A DNA stretch of 64,000 bases from Vespa crabro (Eukaryota; Arthropoda; Insecta; Hymenoptera; Vespidae): NCBI RefSeq assembly GCF_910589235.1, contig NC_060972.1:3011899-3075898 (forward strand), written 5' to 3'. This document shows, in pieces, positions 1-11,800 of this stretch (its first letter is position 1; each line of letters opens with the position of its first letter). Both the position numbers and the translations under genes were made by a program. The notes under the pieces were generated by a model that searched no databases, was not told the DNA's origin, and saw only the letters and a program-made list of their open reading frames with translations.

Positions 1-126
1 TAATTGATTATTATTATATTTAATATATTTTAAAAAAGAAAAGATATTGTTCTTAATGTTTTACTATGCATACATAATATAAATATTAATGAATATTTTA
101 ATAAATCTTTTGTAAATAGATTCAAA
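1..126 (+). other. 5' flank / 5' UTR of CSN7
   Basis: AT-rich leader directly before the CSN7 start codon. I see no TATA/initiator pair that I would defend. It may be untranslated exon or contain the end of an upstream intron; the transcription start could lie outside the window. Confidence 0.4.
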
Positions 127-774
127 ATGACTGGTGGTACATCCACCGAAAAGTCAACAAGTAATCCTCTGGAACAATTTGTGCTGCTTGCAAAAACAGC
201 TAAAGGTGCAGCAGCTTTGGAATTAATACGTCAAGCTGTAGAAACACCGGGAGTTCATGTCTTTGGTGAATTACTGGATATGCCAAATATAAAGGAATTG
301 GAAAGTGGTCCATATGTTCAATATTGGAATACATTAAATTTATTTGCATATGGTACATATAAACAATATTTAGAGAATAAAGATAAGGTTCTGGAATTGA
401 CTCCTACGCAAAAAAAGAAGCTTCAACATCTTACAATTGTAACACTTGCAACTAAGTCTAAATGTATACCTTATTCTATCTTGCTTGAAGAACTTGATAT
501 AAAAAATGTCAGAGATCTAGAGGATTTAATAATAGAAGCTATATATGCAGACATAATACATGGTAAATTAGATCAAAAAAATTCTCAATTGGAAGTGGAT
601 TATGCTGGCTTAGGACGAGATGTTAGACCCGGTGATGCAGGAGTAGTAGCAGAAACTTTATCTGCTTGGGGTGAAGCTTGTGACGCTGTTTTAGCGTGCA
701 TCGAAGAACAAGTGACACGTGCAAATGTAGAAAAACAAAAAGCCACTTATCACAAAGAAAGAATACAACGAGAT
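127..774 (+). CDS. CSN7: CSN7 coding exon 1
   Basis: 216 codons from ATG to a GTAAGT donor at 775. The frame stays open past the donor for some codons, but the conserved C-terminus is only reached by splicing to 870. This exon carries the N-terminal helical repeats and the whole PCI domain. Confidence 0.93.
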
Positions 775-1064
775 GTAAGTGATATTCTGAACATATTATT
801 AAAGATTTCTGCTTAAATGAATTCATAATTTGTATAATTTTATTAAATATCTTGGTTAATAAATTGTAGATTGCCAATATAAAGAAATTGCTGGCTGCTC
901 AAGCTGGTGGTGGTGGAGTACAAGAAGCTGATGTAGCAGGAGGTAGTTCTAGTGCAGGTGGCAGTGAATCTGGTAGAGAAGCTTTACCGGTGCTACCAGA
1001 TCTAAAGAAAAAGCAACAGAAGGTGAAATGTCTCAGAGGCAGTGGTAAGTTTTGGAAGACCTAA
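127..1064 (+). CDS. CSN7: COP9 signalosome complex subunit 7 (two coding exons)
   Basis: Joined exons 127-774 and 870-1064 give a complete 280-residue protein, close to the usual 260-280 residues of CSN7. CSN7 is a PCI-domain subunit of the COP9 signalosome, the complex that removes NEDD8 from cullins and so tunes SCF-type ubiquitin ligases in nucleus and cytoplasm. Visible family hallmarks are the N-terminal EQFVLLAKTAKGAAALELI and VFGELLDMPNI blocks, the FAYGTYKQYLE helix, the PCI winged-helix core around residues 95-165 (KCIPYSILLEELDIKNVRDLEDLIIEAIYADII in two pieces), and a C-terminal helix EEQVTRANVEKQ. The end LRGSGKFWKT-stop matches the basic LRGSxKxW tail of animal CSN7. The start has a good insect context (CAAAATG). 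The intron 775-869 is only 95 bp, GTAAGT...TAG, phase 0. The gene is convergent with the receptor gene downstream. Identification is by recognised family motifs, not by a search. Confidence 0.95.
870..1064 (+). CDS. CSN7: CSN7 coding exon 2 with stop
   Basis: Acceptor TTGTAG at 864-869, then IANIKKLLAAQAG, a Gly/Ser-rich linker, a Lys-rich stretch (DLKKKQQKVK) and the conserved LRGSGKFWKT end with TAA at 1062-1064. A perfect GTAAGT donor at 1045-1050 overlaps the last codons and could start a further intron (see 3134-3252). Confidence 0.9.
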   Translation: MANIKKLLAAQAGGGGVQEADVAGGSSSAGGSESGREALPVLPDLKKKQQKVKCLRGSGKFWKT

Positions 1065-3124
1065 AGTTATTTATCAACTTGTATACAACGTGTGACTTTC
1101 TTATGATAGGGTTGTAGTATATTGTGTGCCTTGTACTGCATTTATTTTGCAAACTTCTATTGAAATTTATATTTCTTATAACATGCAATGATTTTCTATT
1201 ATTGATATATAAATATGTTAAATTGGAGAGGGGAAGGGAGGGAGGGAGAAAAAGAAAGATAGAGAAAGGGAGAAAGAGGGGGGGACAGAAAGAGAAAGAG
1301 AGAAGAGCAAGAGTTCTCTATCTCTTATTGCGAATAGTTATTATTATATTTATAAAATGGATAAATGACAGGAACTACTTAAAAGTTTGCAAAGATGCAT
1401 GTACAAATTCTTGAATATATACATATACACACACATAAAATTTGTGTGGAATATAATTTATTGTGTAATATTAATCTTAATTTGTAAATTTTGTTTTTGC
1501 AATAACATTAGAAATTGAAACTTCTAATTTCTTAAAATGATTTAATTTAAGATAAAAATAAGAGGATTTAAATATGGGGTAGTACTAAAGAACGAATTTA
1601 TTAATTAAGTGCAATATTGTGATTGAAAAAGTTAAAAATTATTCATATATAATGATGAAGTATATATTAGTATAGATTCATGGACTGATATGAATAAGTA
1701 ACATCTATGCACATTATGTGGGATTCATTATAAAAAAAAAAGTATGCAAATACCACTGAAAAATTGTAATAATGTGATTGGGAAAATTATCATATATGAG
1801 ATACATCGAAAGTCTACTTAATGATATATACTGATTGACCCACTGATAGTGACGTGTTTTTGGTAAAATTCATATCTTGGTTTGCATGTTTTAATTTGGC
1901 AAATTTGAGAATTGGCTTCTATGAAGCGAATGAACATTGCAATTTTCATTCTTGGTTCTTAAACAGCACTGACACAAATGTATGTAATAGTGAATGATTT
2001 GGGAAGTCAACGAGTTAGTTTGCTTGTTGTCCAATAAATGGCACAGATTTAGTGATGAACATGTCATGATTATTCATGCGCAAAATTTTTTATCTAACAA
2101 TAAGACATTCTTTTTTTTTCTAGGAAGACAGAATATATTCTGTGGGATTTAAAATGTTTAGAAACTTGTACAGTTCATTAATACTATCAGTATTAATACT
2201 ACAGTTCATTAATACATATATCATTTTTTTTTTTATTCAGACCAAAGCTTATTTAGATTGATAGAATTTATAGTCCACATCTGATATTGTACAACTATTG
2301 TTATCCAATCTAAAAATAGCATGTCCAAATGATTGATTAGTGTTCGTTCGGTCATATCGAGATACCTCATTTTTTTATGTGCTGAAATTTGATACAGATA
2401 CAAAGTCTTTAAATTGTTTAGTGTTCGGAGAAATGTGTAATTAGATCAGCAGATAGTTTTTGATGAAAGGTTCTATGTCAAGAAGGGTAAAACCTCAACA
2501 CCATTGATGTAGTTTAGCTAATACAAATGTCAGTATAATTTTAAAAGCGTTGTAATTGCTAATGGAATAAAAAGTAATTTATTTTAGTGAGGCTTTTCTA
2601 TTTCTCTAATCCCCTGGTGCCTCTCCTTTATGTCCACAGAATGAATAGTCATTAAATCAGAGTTTTCATAGGTTTCTCAAGGATCAGTCTTATTATTATT
2701 TGAGTGATGTAGAAGATTCATCAATTTTAATAGATTATAGAATTTGATAGTATTTGGCAAGAAATATAGAGGATGATAGAGAGAGAAGTTTGAAATACAT
2801 TTAGCTTTCCGATGGTGTCCTTTTATTTCAAATCTTTCCAGATTATTGTTTCTATTTAATATACATTTTATTAATAGACAATAGTAGTCTTCGTATTAGT
2901 GATAGTGCTGATGAACTAAGGAAAGAGTGCGCCATTAATTATTAATAAGTTGAGGTGTGAATCATATTGAATTGTTCCTGTCCATTCGTTAATACTTGAA
3001 GTTTATCCTCAAGATAATCATATTCTTTTTTTTTTTTTTTTTTTTTTTTTTTCTTTTGGTGTTCTTTAACTCTCTTTTAACGTTGTATATTTATTGAAAA
3101 GTTACAAACCATAAGACTGATCGG
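1065..3124. other. CSN7 3' UTR and downstream AT-rich DNA
   Basis: No further conserved coding sequence is visible. It holds a purine-rich tract at about 1225-1310, a possible polyadenylation hexamer AATAAA at 2033-2038 and another at 2566-2571, a short duplication of CAGTTCATTAATAC near 2170-2215, and a ~30-bp poly-T at 3024-3053 that could act as the polypyrimidine tract of the acceptors at 3133 onward. Confidence 0.5.
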
Positions 3125-3204
3125 CATTTTCAGGATCTACAGACACATTTTTAGGATCTACTGCGGCATTTTCAGGATCTACAACGCCATTTTCAGGATC
3201 GTCT
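3125..3204 (+). repeat. 21-bp tandem repeat, about four units
   Basis: Units begin CATTTTCAGGATCTAC and recur exactly every 21 bp, with the AG|GA junctions at 3133/3134, 3154/3155, 3175/3176 and 3196/3197. Each unit looks like a 3' splice site (TTTTCAG or TTTTTAG before GATCTAC). As 21 is a multiple of three, choosing among them would keep frame. Confidence 0.75.
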
Positions 3205-3252
3205 ACGTCGCGAACTGATGTCGATCGGCCGTCGGTGAAGAAATTGGGGTGA
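3134..3252 (+). CDS. CSN7: Possible alternative last exon of CSN7
   Basis: If the perfect donor at 1045 (AGTG|GTAAGT, one base into a codon) is spliced to the acceptor at 3133, the frame continues for 38 residues to a TGA at 3250-3252. The tail would consist of repeated FSGST/FLGST-type heptads followed by SRTDVDRPSVKKLG, replacing KFWKT. The upstream poly-T and phase match support this. Against it, the constitutive end LRGSGKFWKT is the conserved one and I know no such tail in CSN7. It could equally be chance open frame in a repeat. Confidence 0.2.
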
Positions 3253-3835
3253 TCGGAGAACGAGTTAGGGTGATTAAATTAGAGGAAAACACATATGGGG
3301 ATTTCGTTCGACGGTGTATCTCGACGTCTCTATTATATATAAATTTTATACTTTAACAAATAAATTTCATCTCTAAAATGTTTCATATATATTTATTGTA
3401 AGTTGCAACACTTTTGGTGTGCACGCATAACAAATAAAAACTATACTAAGAGTAAAGATTCTTTTAATCTCTTGTTTCACCGATAGAGAAAGACCAACGT
3501 TCGGTGAAATTTGGATAACAAGATAAATGCAGACGTCAAAAAATGAATTTATTTGTTAACTTATTCTTTATATTTTATTATTTCTTCTTTCTTTCAGAAA
3601 CATACTCACATCATTCGTCATTTTTTCTTTCTTTTTTATCTTTCTCCCTCTCTTATTTTTCTATCTTTTTTTTTCTTTTTTTTTTTTTCTTTTTTTTTTT
3701 TCTTTTTTTAATTCGAAAAGTTTCAGATAAACGTAACGAAATCACAGAAATTTGAATCGATTTGCGTCGAGGATTCGTTGTAAGGCGAATTCAAAATAAC
3801 AAGCATTCGCGAATAAAAATTTTTTCGATATACAC

Positions 3836-3866
<31 letters not shown>

Positions 3867-4198
3867 CGTATACGATTAAAAGTACAATTAAAATTCTATC
3901 TCGTTCGCATTATAAATTAGAAATGTTTCGTGAGATCTAATGAGAATGCATTTCCTATATGTATTTACAAATTATCTTTTGGTTTCTTCTTTATTTTTCT
4001 ACAACGAATATATTTCTTTTTAAATGTTTTACAATGTCAAGGAAAAATTGTTGGAAAGATCAATGCTCGTTAACGTTATAGATCATTTTTCTTCGAATTA
4101 TTTCATACCTATTGTGTTTGCATATAACTCTGATAAGAATAAGCATATTGTTTTCTAAGTCAGAATGTAATATCCTTAATTTTTTAATGTTAACATCG

Positions 4199-4199
<1 letters not shown>

Positions 4200-4247
<48 letters not shown>
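4200..4247. repeat. (TA)n microsatellite
   Basis: Near-perfect TA dinucleotide run. Confidence 0.95.
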
Positions 4248-4251
<4 letters not shown>

Positions 4252-4471
4252 ATATATTATATACAAAGTGTTTCTCTTTTATATACAGAAGATGAGAACA
4301 ATAGATCTTTATCGCCGCTGTGGATATGGCACGGGAATCAGTTTATACAAATATTACAATTATTTTCAAAGAAATATATCCTAATTATATATATATATTT
4401 TTTGGCAACATTCTAGAATAAAACATATCTACGTATATGTTTTATATTTTCTCCATCTTTTTTATTTCGCC

Positions 4472-4472
4472 T

Positions 4473-4532
<60 letters not shown>
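4472..4532. repeat. (CT)n microsatellite
   Basis: CT dinucleotide run of about 60 bp with imperfect ends. Confidence 0.95.
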
Positions 4533-4536
<4 letters not shown>

Positions 4537-4790
4537 TCCTCTCTCTTTCTCTTTCTTTTCTTATTATATAAATCAATCAATTCGATTCAATATCGACAAA
4601 TATTTACAAACGTAATTCTCTCAATAACATTAGCATAATTGTGCATGATATTATGGCATGAATTGTGGAACGCAGGAGAAGATTTTTCTCTTATATATTA
4701 TATACACAGAAGAGATACAAAATTTTATTTAGTTACGTCTAAATCACAGAGCAACTTAGAGCATCGATCTCTTCAAAAGTGTGACTTCGT

Positions 4791-4840
4791 GTTATTTATT
4801 ATTTATTATTTATTATTTATTATTTATTATTTATTATTTA

Positions 4841-4881
<41 letters not shown>

Positions 4882-4885
4882 TATT
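4791..4885. repeat. (TTATTTA)n passing into (TTA)n
   Basis: A 7-bp AT repeat (ten or so units) that decays into a TTA trinucleotide run. Its apparent reading frame is low complexity and not a gene. Confidence 0.9.
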
Positions 4886-5351
4886 AGTTAATATTTCGAT
4901 TTATTCACTTTATTAAATCTTTTTCTTATTAGATTTATATAGATGTTGAAAATTCATTTGGCGATTTACAAACGCCTCATGTCTAATCATTGATATATAC
5001 GTACATATTTACGCGTCCATTCATCATCACAGTCACCTTTAAATTCTAAACGATGAAACATTAATTATTAGATTTATTCCTTTTTAATATTTACAAATCT
5101 GTCCAATTTTTTTCTATGGTCCATGATTTCTTTTCTTTTCCTTTCTCTTTGTTTTTTTTATTTATTTATTTATTTATTTTTTTTTTTTAACGCAGGATAA
5201 ACAGATTCTTTATATATAGAAAGATTGAATTATCAAGAAAAACTTGTTAGATGAGATTTCTTTTATATTCAAATCCACTATATTCATTGGAATATTTACT
5301 TTTTCATTGGAAAAATCGATTTTCTGTTTTTTTTTTTGTTTTTCATTATTT

Positions 5352-5361
5352 TTTATTTATT
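5352..5361 (-). terminator. Candidate polyadenylation signal of mGluR
   Basis: On the minus strand this reads AATAAATAAA, about 260 nt past the receptor stop codon. It is the first such hexamer after the stop. The (TTTA)n run at 5158-5180 offers further copies, so the true site is uncertain. Confidence 0.3.
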
Positions 5362-5620
5362 ATTTTTTTCTTTTCCCCATATATTTTCATCGAAAATTTT
5401 TTAATGAAAATTTCGTCCATCATTAATGCAATAAATGACACTTTTAGAATTTTTCTAAAGTCATGAAAAAAATTGCTCGTCATATAATTAATATCCTATA
5501 ATTATTTCGTTTTACAATTATCTAAGAGTATTGGATTCTTTTTGTTTAGACTATTACAGGCTTCTTCGAAATCGGTTTTAAATTAGCCGCAACGATTGGC
5601 ATTTCAACGATATCGTTTTG

Positions 5621-5838
5621 CTATAAAGTAACATCCTTTTGATTGACAGGTCCATTTCCTATTTTCGTATTATTCGTTTGTCTCGTTGTTGTCGCATTTT
5701 CTTTCGATTCTTTGTCAATACGATGAACACCATCGTTCGTTTCCTTTTCGTTGTTATTCGATTGGGTTTGCGTTGCACGTGAAACAAAAGTGGGAGCCGA
5801 TTTTCCATTCTTCCGTTCCTTCAGTTCTAACTCGTAAT
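5621..5838 (-). CDS. mGluR: mGluR exon n (cytoplasmic tail and stop)
   Basis: Two bases complete Tyr, then YELELKERKNGKSAPTFVSR, ATQTQSNNNEKE and a polar tail ending KDVTL-TAG (stop at 5621-5623). ELKERKNGKSAPTFVSRATQ is a tail motif I associate with insect receptors; the acceptor TTTAAAG is weak but the phase is exact. Confidence 0.85.
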
Positions 5839-8800
5839 CTTTAAATATAAAAATATTTGGAAATTAATTTGGAAATTAAACTATTTGTTAATGTATATTA
5901 ATATAATTTATATATATTATTTTTATAAATAATTTTAATAATGAATATAAATATAATTGAAAAAGTATATATACATTAAATATTTTTAAAATATTATATA
6001 TATATATATATATATACACGTGTGTGTGTGTGTGTGTGTGCGTACATGTATAAATTATTTAATTTGAAAAGAATTTATATTTCATTTGCATTGAAATAAA
6101 AAGAAACTTATAAATAAAATATATATTTGTATAGATAGGAAAATATAAACAATGGATGTTTACATTCGCTTTGCGTAGAACAGTCCATAGTTTTGATGAT
6201 ATGTTTTTTAACGGCTTTGTTTTGATCACAAGTCACAGCGGTTAATGTAACAGGAGCCATCATGCTCGAAGCATTTGTACCAGTTACAGCTGAGCTTTTG
6301 GTAGTATTGTAAGGTCTTGATGGCATTATATTCTGTCGAACGTTTCTCTCCGGTCGAATTAAAATAATATATAACTGTAATTAAGAAATTTTATATAAAT
6401 CAATTTGATCGATTTATTTAACGATACTTTTAGAAATTATATATATGTATATATATATACATTTTTTTTTGTTTACCTTTGGTGTGAACAGACATGCAAT
6501 TGTCACCGTAGCAGAGAGACTGATGGTCACCGACATCGAAGTGATCCTCAATGCGACATGATTACCAGTACCAAAATAAAGTGGAACAAAGGCTAGCCAT
6601 ATAACGCAGGTAGTGTACATAGTAAAGCCTAATTAAATGATTATTATGTTATTTATATTTCATTTATTATATAAACTGTGTTAACTCTAATCTATCTTGT
6701 GTGTGCTTTAAGAGATAATAATAATAACAATAATAATAATAAAAATAAACGAGCTTACACATAATGTCTAACTAAAAAATTAATATTATAAATATATATA
6801 TATGCATGTTTTAAATTATGATTAATAATAATAATAAATATTTCTTAATAAACATTTATTTAAATTAAAAAGCTTACACGTAATATCTAATTGAATAATT
6901 TATATGTTTATCTGTATTTCTTCTAGATAATCATCACTTACTTACCAATATATTTGCTTTCGTTAAAAGCTTCAGGAATTTTTCTCGTGAGTACCGCATA
7001 AATGGTGCAAACAACTATCAGCATAATAGGATATGCAAAGGCAATCATATAGCTAGCATCGATATAGCTATTGCAAACAAGCAAATTATCCTCTTTAGTA
7101 GGATAATGATGCATCGCTTTAGCTGGATCGATAACAATCCATACACCGTTAATAAGTATCTGTACCGCTACTAAACCGGAACAAATGAACAATTGAGATC
7201 TTGGTGATATAAATGACGGTCTCTTGGCACTGTGTTTTCCAGCGTTAAAAATTCTTGATATTCGATTTGTTTTTGTCAAAAGTGCTGCATAAACTACGGT
7301 AAAGCAAAATCCAGCACCGAATCTGTAGGAAATGATTTGGTTAGATAGAAGATCTATCTATGTCCGAATAAAAGATCTTACTTGTAGATTTGAAAGCTAT
7401 GTATATACATATTTCGAATAGCATCGGGAAGATGCGTTGAAGTTAACTTACCTTTGAATACTGCAAACAAGATTGGTAGGTCTGAGTACTAGAGCAAACG
7501 TGACCAGGTAGCAGAGTAAGATACCAGTGAGAAGGACGTAAGAAAGTTCTCGACCGGAAGCACGAACGACAGGGGTGTCGTTATGTTTTAGGAATACACC
7601 GCAGACGAATAAAGTCACCTAAGAAATTTCAAAAAAAAAAAAAAGAAAAAAAAAAAAATAAAAAAGAAAGAAGAAAAAAAAGAAGAAAAAAAAAGAAAGA
7701 AACAGAAAAAAATATTTAACACCCTTTTCGAACTATTTATTTGACCTTCGAAACTTATTTTTGTTACATATTTTATTGCAAAAACATGTTATAATAATAT
7801 ATTACTGATTATGTTGATACTCGGATATAGATACAACTACGATAAATATTTTATCAATGAACTATTTTTGATTTTTAATGAAAAGATAAATATTTACTAG
7901 TATTCCAACAGAGGAGAAAGACATAGCACCAATAGCCCATCCACTTTCGAGTCTTAAAAATTCTTCGGGTATTTTGCTACAAGTAGAATGAGTTTCGTCT
8001 GGTACCGTTCCTTGTTCACAATTTTTGCATTGTGTTTCATCGTTTGGATGTCTTATCTGTTTAAAACATATGAATACAATTAATTTACAATTTTTAACAC
8101 TTTTCACATTACATCGGTACGATTGATTTTATAATTATTTAGATACATTTGTAGGATAGTAATTTACGATAGAATTTTTATAATAGTTCTTTTCTTCTGT
8201 TTGCTTTTTTTTTTTTTTTTTTTTTTCTTTTTCGCTATGAATATCGGACTACCTGATATTGAGAACAATTAAAACAGTGCCAACAGCAACTTTCACCCTC
8301 GACATATTTTTTCGCTTGGCCTACTTCACATGGCAAGGAACAAACGCTTTCAGGTGTTTGATTGTGTCCCAGCTTAAATTGAACCACTGGAACAAATACA
8401 TGAACGAGCACACTGTATCCAATGTGTACGGTGTTCCTAAAGGGATAGCAAATTGAGAATGTTCTCTGGAATCCTTTGCAATGGTAGCTTACTAGACATG
8501 TTTAAATGTAGTACTCCCTCGAGATATTTGCCAACGCGTATCCACTTGTAGACACCAGGTTCGGTTTGTTTGAAGTGTATGATGTTATATCTTGCCGGTC
8601 CATCACCATTCTTATCGAATCGAAATTCATCACCGCTCAAACCTTTGAAAAAATAGACATTCGAAGGATATATAAAAGAATTCATAATAATTGTTTTCCG
8701 TTTTGTTATATTAAATCGGCCAAATAAATTAATAATATCGAAATTATATTGAAATAAATAAAATTATATTTTCAACACATTTTATTTAAAATATCGACAC

Positions 8801-11800
8801 TTATTTATTTACCAACTGAATACTATAATATATTACTAATTTATATTGTTTATTTAGATATAAAATATTGAACGTTCTAATATTAATTATTTGTCGATTC
8901 AACGCATGTCTGTATTCATTGTGCATTCATTTTAGGAATGCAATGCTTTTAGGAAACTAATTCTTGGAAATCAACGTAACTCACCTTTGAAATCCACTTT
9001 GCGTAGATACTTTAAAAGCTGTACTCCTTTGGTTGGTTTCATTTCATCACACAATCCAACTTTACTACCGCAATAATCTTTATGCATGTCTCTGTGAAAT
9101 AGGATAATAATTTTTTTTTTCTTTTTAAACGTTCCTTGTCATATTTAATTAATCAATTTCGATTAATCGTACCGAAATGCATAGGCAAAGGCCATTACAG
9201 CGTCCGATACGAATTGCAATTGATCCTCGAAGACTGTGTTCTCTTTGGTAAGTCGTTCCTGGGTGTTACAAACATTCGTGTATTTTTTATTGTATGGTGT
9301 CAAAGAAGAATTCGGATAACGGCATTGAAAGTGATCTTCCCAAAATTCTGAAACGTTGAAAAGAAATTTTATAAAATGTCTTTTTGTTATTTACAAAAGG
9401 AAAAAGAAAGAGAAAGATAAGGGATTGATCGACTTACAAGTATATAATTATCTGTATATACCATTTCGTTTGTCAATAAGTAATTTTTGAATTTGTGACA
9501 AAAAATATCGAACACAATGTTATTTGCTTCGATATAAAAGATAAAAAAAAAAAGAAAAAGAACTAAAAATTCCAATATCATTTATTGGCCAATTCGATAT
9601 AAACAAATTATGCTCTCTTATTAAATACACATACTCTTCTTTCATTCACACACATGGTCCAGATATTAAGAAACATAAACAACAAAATAAGAGATTGAAA
9701 TTGGTATATAAAAAATTGATAGAAAATAATAATGATATTATAAAATGATGCTAAAGATGAATGATTTGTGAGAAAGGAGAGGGGGAAAAGAGAGAGAGAG
9801 AGGGAGAGAGAGAGAGAGAAAGAAAGAGAGAGAAAGAGAGAGAAAGAGATCAAAGAGGAGGAAGTGTTCGTTAATTAAAACTGTGCGGTATACGTCACGC
9901 AGCCGTATCACGTAGCACGAAAAGGAACGAAACGATGGATGAATACCTAGGTACATAGCGTGGTAGCACGTAAAGCTATTTCGTTTTAAGGAGTTGCCGG
10001 GAAATGTTGTTTGACGAGGGATATACCTGCCTAACTTTCACTTACCAACGAACCAGGGGTTTCTCCTGTTGTTCTCGACAGTGAGATTTAGGAAGTATTC
10101 CTCGAAACCCCCGACAGGATTCGCTTGGGGTTGAACCGACAGTGTACCTTCAACTTCTGCTTCATTACCATTGCTTACCAAACCTCGTGCGCTCCATCCA
10201 TCGCTGCCTATCCAAGAAAACGCACCAGTCGCGTTACAACGTCTGACAGCTCTCATAACCCCTGCTACTTCTTGGTCCGATCCAAATATTATACAACCTG
10301 TTATAAAAGGAACATATTTTTTTTTGTATTTTTTTTTTGTTTTCTTTTTTCTTTTTTTCTAAGATCTAATCGTCCGCATACATTGTTAATATACCTTGTC
10401 AATTTCTTCCTACAGTTCGTAATAATTTATATGTTGTCATTTTTTTTTTTTTATATCGTTATTTAAGATCTTATTTAAGATCTTCTCTTATTGATTTCTT
10501 ATTGAAGTTTGTTATAACTTATGTTATCTTGAGTCAAGTTGTAAAATATAATTGGTAAGAGTTATAAATAGAGTTAAGATTTATACGCGGCTTTGTTGAT
10601 TTCTTGCTGAAGTTTATAATAATCAATTTTATAATTTTATTAAGTTTTAAATGTTATATTGCATGTAGTGTAGTTAATATAGTTGTACTTTGAATTTAAT
10701 AATTTTATTATCTTTTTAACACGAATTAAATTTGCTCGAGTCTGCCTATCTCATTTTAGTAATAGTTTACACGTATCGGATTTTCATTTATCGGATTATT
10801 TTCTACGAAGTTTAAATGCATAGCGTTAATAATTAATTAAAAGAGATGTTAAAAAAGAAAAAAGATAAGGAAAAGTGAAAGTATTCTTCGTAAATTATAT
10901 ACGGGATGATCCTTCATTGCTTAAATTCCAGTGGGAATCGATCCTGTTGGTTAACAGAGCCGTCATCAATGTAGAAACGAATCCTCTATTTTATGGAATA
11001 CACGAGCCAATTTTAAAATATCTCATATATCTTATTTATCCAGCGCAATATTCCAGAATTACTAGAGCTTGAAAATTAACATTCCTATGTGCTTTTTACA
11101 ATTTATTTATTTATTTATTTTTTCTTTTATATCGAACGGCTAAATTCCCGTTTAAACATTTGCATTTTGTATATCTCGTATATTGAATTTTTCAAAATAT
11201 TCGTAAAAGATATATTTTTGTCAAACAACTCAAATGTATTGTTTCTATAATTAATGTGAAAATACATGCTTTTATTTCGATATTCACGCATTAATAAATA
11301 ATGCGTGAATATCGATAATATCGAAATAATACTTAAATGTATAATAATTATATTGATATTATTTACTACGTTCATTTTTTCATTACATTTTTTCATTACA
11401 ACGACCGCTTGAAAAACGTTTTATTCATTTTTTCCCCCTAGCAGGCATTAATACGCGTTATATTCATTTTACTTATGTACAGGGTGCAATGGGGTAGTAC
11501 GCGAAGCAATTTATTTCCGTAAAAAAGTCATTTTTACACAGGCTCATCCTTGTGATATCTTTTCTCTCCATTAGTCTATTTTATTTTTATTTCCTTTTTT
11601 TTTTCGGCTTCTCTATCCGTTCAGTATTGTGAAAATTGAAAATTATAGTCCTTCGCATTCCCTAAAGTTATAATGCATCTGGTTTTATATCTTTTAATTT
11701 ATGCACAGTGGATGATATACATTCGCTTTTATAAAATACAAGTTATAATCTAATGAGATCAATTATCGAATTGAATTTATTCCGGTATAATATTTTCACA

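Larger units (their letters stand above)
3253..5620. other. Intergenic DNA between convergent CSN7 and mGluR, including receptor 3' UTR
   Basis: No coding sequence recognised. Contents: poly-T/C-rich tract 3659-3710, (TATG)n 3836-3870, (TA)n 4200-4247, (CT)n 4472-4532, (TTATTTA)n/(TTA)n 4791-4885 and (TTTA)n 5158-5180. The receptor's 3' UTR should occupy the part adjoining 5620. Confidence 0.6.
5839..10045 (-). other. Short introns of mGluR
   Basis: Ten introns between exons d and n, from about 80 to 700 bp. Those over 300 bp hold only simple sequence: 5839-6163 has (TA)n and (TG)n; 6629-6945 is AT-rich; 8643-8984 is AT-rich; 9348-10045 has a long (GA)n block at 9782-9849. Confidence 0.8.

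Noticed and set aside
4060..4384. Open frames on both strands made of Tyr-Ile repeats
   Set aside because: They are translations of the (TA)n microsatellite; same for those near 42372, 47155, 54820, 55466 and 58946.
8387..8437. Upstream acceptor (TTTAG before GAACACCG) for the mGluR exon at 8253
   Set aside because: It would add about 17 codons but break phase with exon g; the TTGTTCCAG acceptor restores the frame and the family sequence.
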